The notes below the pieces were generated by a model. That model searched no databases. It was not told the DNA's origin and worked only from the letters and a program-made list of their open reading frames with translations. Made by a program: the position numbers and the translations under genes. 10,695 nucleotides of DNA from NCBI GenBank assembly GCA_964217345.1, contig CAXPJI010000021.1, positions 1 to 10,695 on the forward strand, read 5' to 3'. This document shows positions 8,900-10,695 of this stretch, piece by piece (the first letter of the stretch is position 1; each line of letters starts with the position of its first letter). Source of the DNA: UBA3478 sp964217345 (lineage in GTDB: Bacteria > Bacteroidota > Bacteroidia > Flavobacteriales > Flavobacteriaceae).

Positions 8900-9289
8900 T
8901 TGAAAATTAAGTCTAGTATAAAACCTAGTACCCAGTTCAGTTTGTCTTCGATGACTGATGTGGTTTTTCTATTGCTAATTTTCTTTTTACTCACGTCTAA
9001 TGTTACCTCAACGATTGATATTACTTTGCCTGGCGCAAAAGGAACTGCTAGTACTCAATCTAATACTATAGCCGTATCCATTGATGCTCGAGGTCGATAT
9101 TTTATTGGTACGACTCAAATTAATCCTGAATACTTGGCACTTGAGTTAAAGAGATCTTTTGAACAAACACCCAATGCCACAATCATACTAAGAGCTGAGG
9201 AAGATGTTGCTTTAAAAAAAGCCGTAAATGTTTTAGATGTCGCTAATAAGGAGGGTTACCCAATTGTCCTAGCAGTAGCTCCCAAGTAA
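8900..9289 (+). CDS. exbD: ExbD/TolR family biopolymer transport protein, TTG start
   Basis: This 129-residue partner of the ExbB-like channel has a short cytoplasmic N-terminus, one membrane helix (about 19-35) and a periplasmic domain (about 40-129). SLSSMTDVVFLLLIFFLL (14-31) carries the essential membrane aspartate D20, equivalent to D25 of E. coli ExbD, which is thought to take up and release protons during rotation. The start is unusual. No ATG lies in frame between the upstream stop at 8858-8860 and the conserved region, and the first internal Met (M18) is inside the helix motif. TTG at 8900-8902 is therefore the best start; it differs from ATG by one base. Purine-rich AAAAGAA at 8887-8893 may help initiation. 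It begins 11 bases after exbB and ends 4 bases before folC. TolR is the alternative family name. Confidence 0.88.
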   Translation: MKIKSSIKPSTQFSLSSMTDVVFLLLIFFLLTSNVTSTIDITLPGAKGTASTQSNTIAVSIDARGRYFIGTTQINPEYLALELKRSFEQTPNATIILRAEEDVALKKAVNVLDVANKEGYPIVLAVAPK

Positions 9290-9293
9290 TTGC

Positions 9294-10520
9294 ATGAACT
9301 ATCAAGAGACTTTAGATTTTCTATTTAGTCAACTTCCGGTTTTTCAGCGTGATGGTGCGAAGGCCTTAGAGTTGAAGCTGGACCGGACACTTCAATTCAT
9401 GCATTATTTGAGTGAGCCTCACAAGGCCTTCAAAAGCGTGCATGTGGCCGGAACCAATGGTAAGGGTTCGGTATCGCATATGACAGCATCGGTATTACAA
9501 CATGCTGGATACAAAGTAGGTCTATACACTTCACCTCACTTAAAAGATTTTAGAGAACGTATACGAATCGATGGCGATAGTATTACCGAGGATAAGGTAA
9601 TTGGATTCGTAGAATCACATCGATTATTCATAGAAGAATTCAAACCCTCTTTCTTTGAATTAACCGTTGCGATGGCTTTTGAACACTTTGCCTCACAGGC
9701 CGTTGATATTGCTGTTATAGAAGTAGGGATGGGAGGAAGACTAGATTCTACCAATGTAATTACTCCTCTTCTATCGGTGATTACGAATATCTCCTATGAT
9801 CATAAGGCCTTCTTAGGAGATACGCTACCAAAAATTGCCTTTGAAAAGGCAGGAATTATCAAACCTAGAATACCCGTAGTTATCGGTGAATATCAGGAAG
9901 AAACATTCCCTGTTTTTCAACGTCAAGCAAATGCGATGCAAAGTGAACTTATTAAAGCCTATGAGCAAAATCAACCTCAATGGTTTTTAAATAATACAGA
10001 ATTTGATCTTCAAGGACCTTACCAGCAAAAAAACAGATTAACCGTAATTGCCCTGATTCAAGGACTGATCGCTCAAGGATGGGAGATCAATGAACAGGCT
10101 ATCGAAATTGGAATGAAGAACGCAGCCCAATCGACCGGTTTAATGGGTCGTTGGCAGTGGATTGAGTCCAGAGTATTATGCGATACTGCCCACAACGCAG
10201 CAGGATTAGCCTTTGTGTTAAAGCGCCTAGGTGAATTAAAATATCGTCAGTTGCATATTGTTCTAGGTGTGGTGTCTGATAAGGATTTAGCTGAAATACT
10301 TCCTTTATTTCCTAAAAGGGCTAGATACTATTTCGTGGCTCCCAATATTAACAGGGCTTTACCCGCTGAGGTTCTTAAAAATCAAGCACAGACTTTCGGA
10401 CTTGTAGGAGATACATTTACCAGTGTTTCATCTGGTTTGGCCGCTGCTAAGGAGGTAGCGTCGCCCGATGAACTGGTCTTTGTGGGTGGAAGTACCTTTA
10501 CAGTCGCAGAAATCGTATAA
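9294..10520 (+). CDS. folC: Bifunctional folylpolyglutamate synthase / dihydrofolate synthase
   Basis: This 408-residue cytoplasmic ATP-dependent ligase of the Mur ligase superfamily adds glutamate to dihydropteroate (making dihydrofolate) and further glutamates to folates, which keeps them in the cell. Motifs: the P-loop VAGTNGKGS (51-59), TSPHL (79-83), EVGMGGRLDSTNV (143-155), SYDH (167-170), FEKAGIIK (183-190), and DTAHNAAG (297-304) at the start of the C-terminal domain. VFVGGSTFTVAEIV forms the C-terminus. The length is normal, so both domains are intact. The ATG lies only 4 bases after the exbD stop, which suggests translation follows from exbD. Folate metabolism has no evident link to the membrane genes upstream. 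It probably rides along as an operon passenger. Whether both activities are present cannot be shown from sequence, but single FolC enzymes in bacteria usually have both. Confidence 0.95.
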   Translation: MNYQETLDFLFSQLPVFQRDGAKALELKLDRTLQFMHYLSEPHKAFKSVHVAGTNGKGSVSHMTASVLQHAGYKVGLYTSPHLKDFRERIRIDGDSITEDKVIGFVESHRLFIEEFKPSFFELTVAMAFEHFASQAVDIAVIEVGMGGRLDSTNVITPLLSVITNISYDHKAFLGDTLPKIAFEKAGIIKPRIPVVIGEYQEETFPVFQRQANAMQSELIKAYEQNQPQWFLNNTEFDLQGPYQQKNRLTVIALIQGLIAQGWEINEQAIEIGMKNAAQSTGLMGRWQWIESRVLCDTAHNAAGLAFVLKRLGELKYRQLHIVLGVVSDKDLAEILPLFPKRARYYFVAPNINRALPAEVLKNQAQTFGLVGDTFTSVSSGLAAAKEVASPDELVFVGGSTFTVAEIV

Positions 10521-10536
10521 TTTTTCGATTTTTCTT

Positions 10537-10565
10537 TTGGCAAGATTAAAAACATTTTATATTTG
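10537..10565 (+). promoter_or_regulatory. Bacteroidota-type promoter of tRNA-Val
   Basis: TTG at 10537-10539 (within TTTTGG) and a perfect TAnnTTTG element, TATATTTG at 10558-10565, are separated by 18 bases. This matches the -33/-7 layout described for Bacteroidota housekeeping sigma factors. Transcription would begin near 10572, about nine bases before the tRNA. It lies in the 60-base gap after folC. Confidence 0.8.
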
Positions 10566-10580
10566 CAGACCTAAATGTGA

Positions 10581-10655
10581 GGGCTCTTAGCTCAGTTGGT
10601 TCAGAGCACCTGCCTTACAAGCAGGGGGTCACTGGTTCGAATCCAGTAGGGCCCA
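10581..10655 (+). tRNA. tRNA-Val (anticodon UAC)
   Basis: A complete 75-base cloverleaf is present. The acceptor GGGCTCT pairs with AGGGCCC, with one G-U. The D stem is GCTC/GAGC, the anticodon stem CCTGC/GCAGG encloses loop CTTACAA, the variable loop is five bases, and the T arm is ACTGG-TTCGAAT-CCAGT. Anticodon TAC at 34-36 reads valine GTA, and other GTN codons by wobble. The discriminator is A, and the next bases are CAT, so CCA is not encoded and must be added by the nucleotidyltransferase. It stands alone between its own promoter and a terminator. Confidence 0.98.
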
Positions 10656-10665
10656 CATCAAGCAG

Positions 10666-10695
10666 AAAATCCATGTCTTAAGGCATGGATTTTTT
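10666..10695 (+). terminator. Intrinsic terminator after tRNA-Val
   Basis: A 12-bp stem (10666-10677 with 10682-10693, one T-G wobble) has a TTAA loop at 10678-10681. At least six T (10690-10695) run to the window edge. The stem is AT-rich at its base. It follows the tRNA by about ten bases and would also end any transcript reading through from folC. Confidence 0.85.

Noticed and set aside
9248..9266. A strong Shine-Dalgarno-like AAGGAGGG before TTG at 9264, as an alternative folC start
   Set aside because: The TTG is in the folC frame, but a TAG follows two codons later (9270-9272). The purine run is the exbD coding sequence and is 38 bases from the real folC ATG.
9536..9754. A 72-codon - strand frame inside folC
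   Set aside because: It is the antisense shadow of the conserved FolC region, with no independent evidence of coding.
10508..10533. A weak hairpin (AAATCG with CGATTT) overlapping the folC stop, followed by T-rich sequence
   Set aside because: The stem is short and AT-rich with a ten-base loop, too weak to call a terminator from sequence alone.

Overview
The window looks like a chromosomal segment from a bacterium of the phylum Bacteroidota, probably a marine or free-living member near the Flavobacteriales. Three things suggest this. The NhaD, GltB/GltD, ExbB/ExbD and FolC proteins have the character of that phylum. The non-coding sequence is AT-rich with few Shine-Dalgarno sequences. A tRNA gene has a textbook Bacteroidota promoter, with TTG near -33 and TAnnTTTG near -7. 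The genus cannot be read from this sequence.

Layout: positions 1-643 are the end of an rRNA operon on the + strand: the 3' part of 23S rRNA starting at E. coli position 2506, a spacer without a tRNA, 5S rRNA, and a strong intrinsic terminator. Facing it on the - strand is the glutamate synthase operon gltB-gltD (6737 down to 766). Its two reading frames share one base in a TAATG junction, and it ends at its own terminator at 671-698. Together the two subunits make glutamate from glutamine and 2-oxoglutarate using NAD(P)H.

A 240-base divergent intergenic region (6738-6977) separates gltB from a + strand cluster: nhaD (Na+/H+ antiporter), exbB-like and exbD-like genes (an ion-driven motor of the inner membrane), and folC (folate polyglutamylation). 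Gaps in the cluster are 12, 11 and 4 bases, so co-transcription is likely. The antiporter and the ExbB/ExbD motor both use transmembrane ion gradients. No tonB lies between exbD and folC. After folC comes a tRNA-Val(UAC) gene with its own promoter and a hairpin terminator that reaches the window edge.

Most of this is core metabolism and housekeeping. I found no clear sign of an unknown defence, mobile or biosynthetic system. The points most worth a second look are the nhaD-exbB-exbD association without tonB, the TTG start of exbD, and a hairpin that overlaps the 3' end of 23S rRNA.
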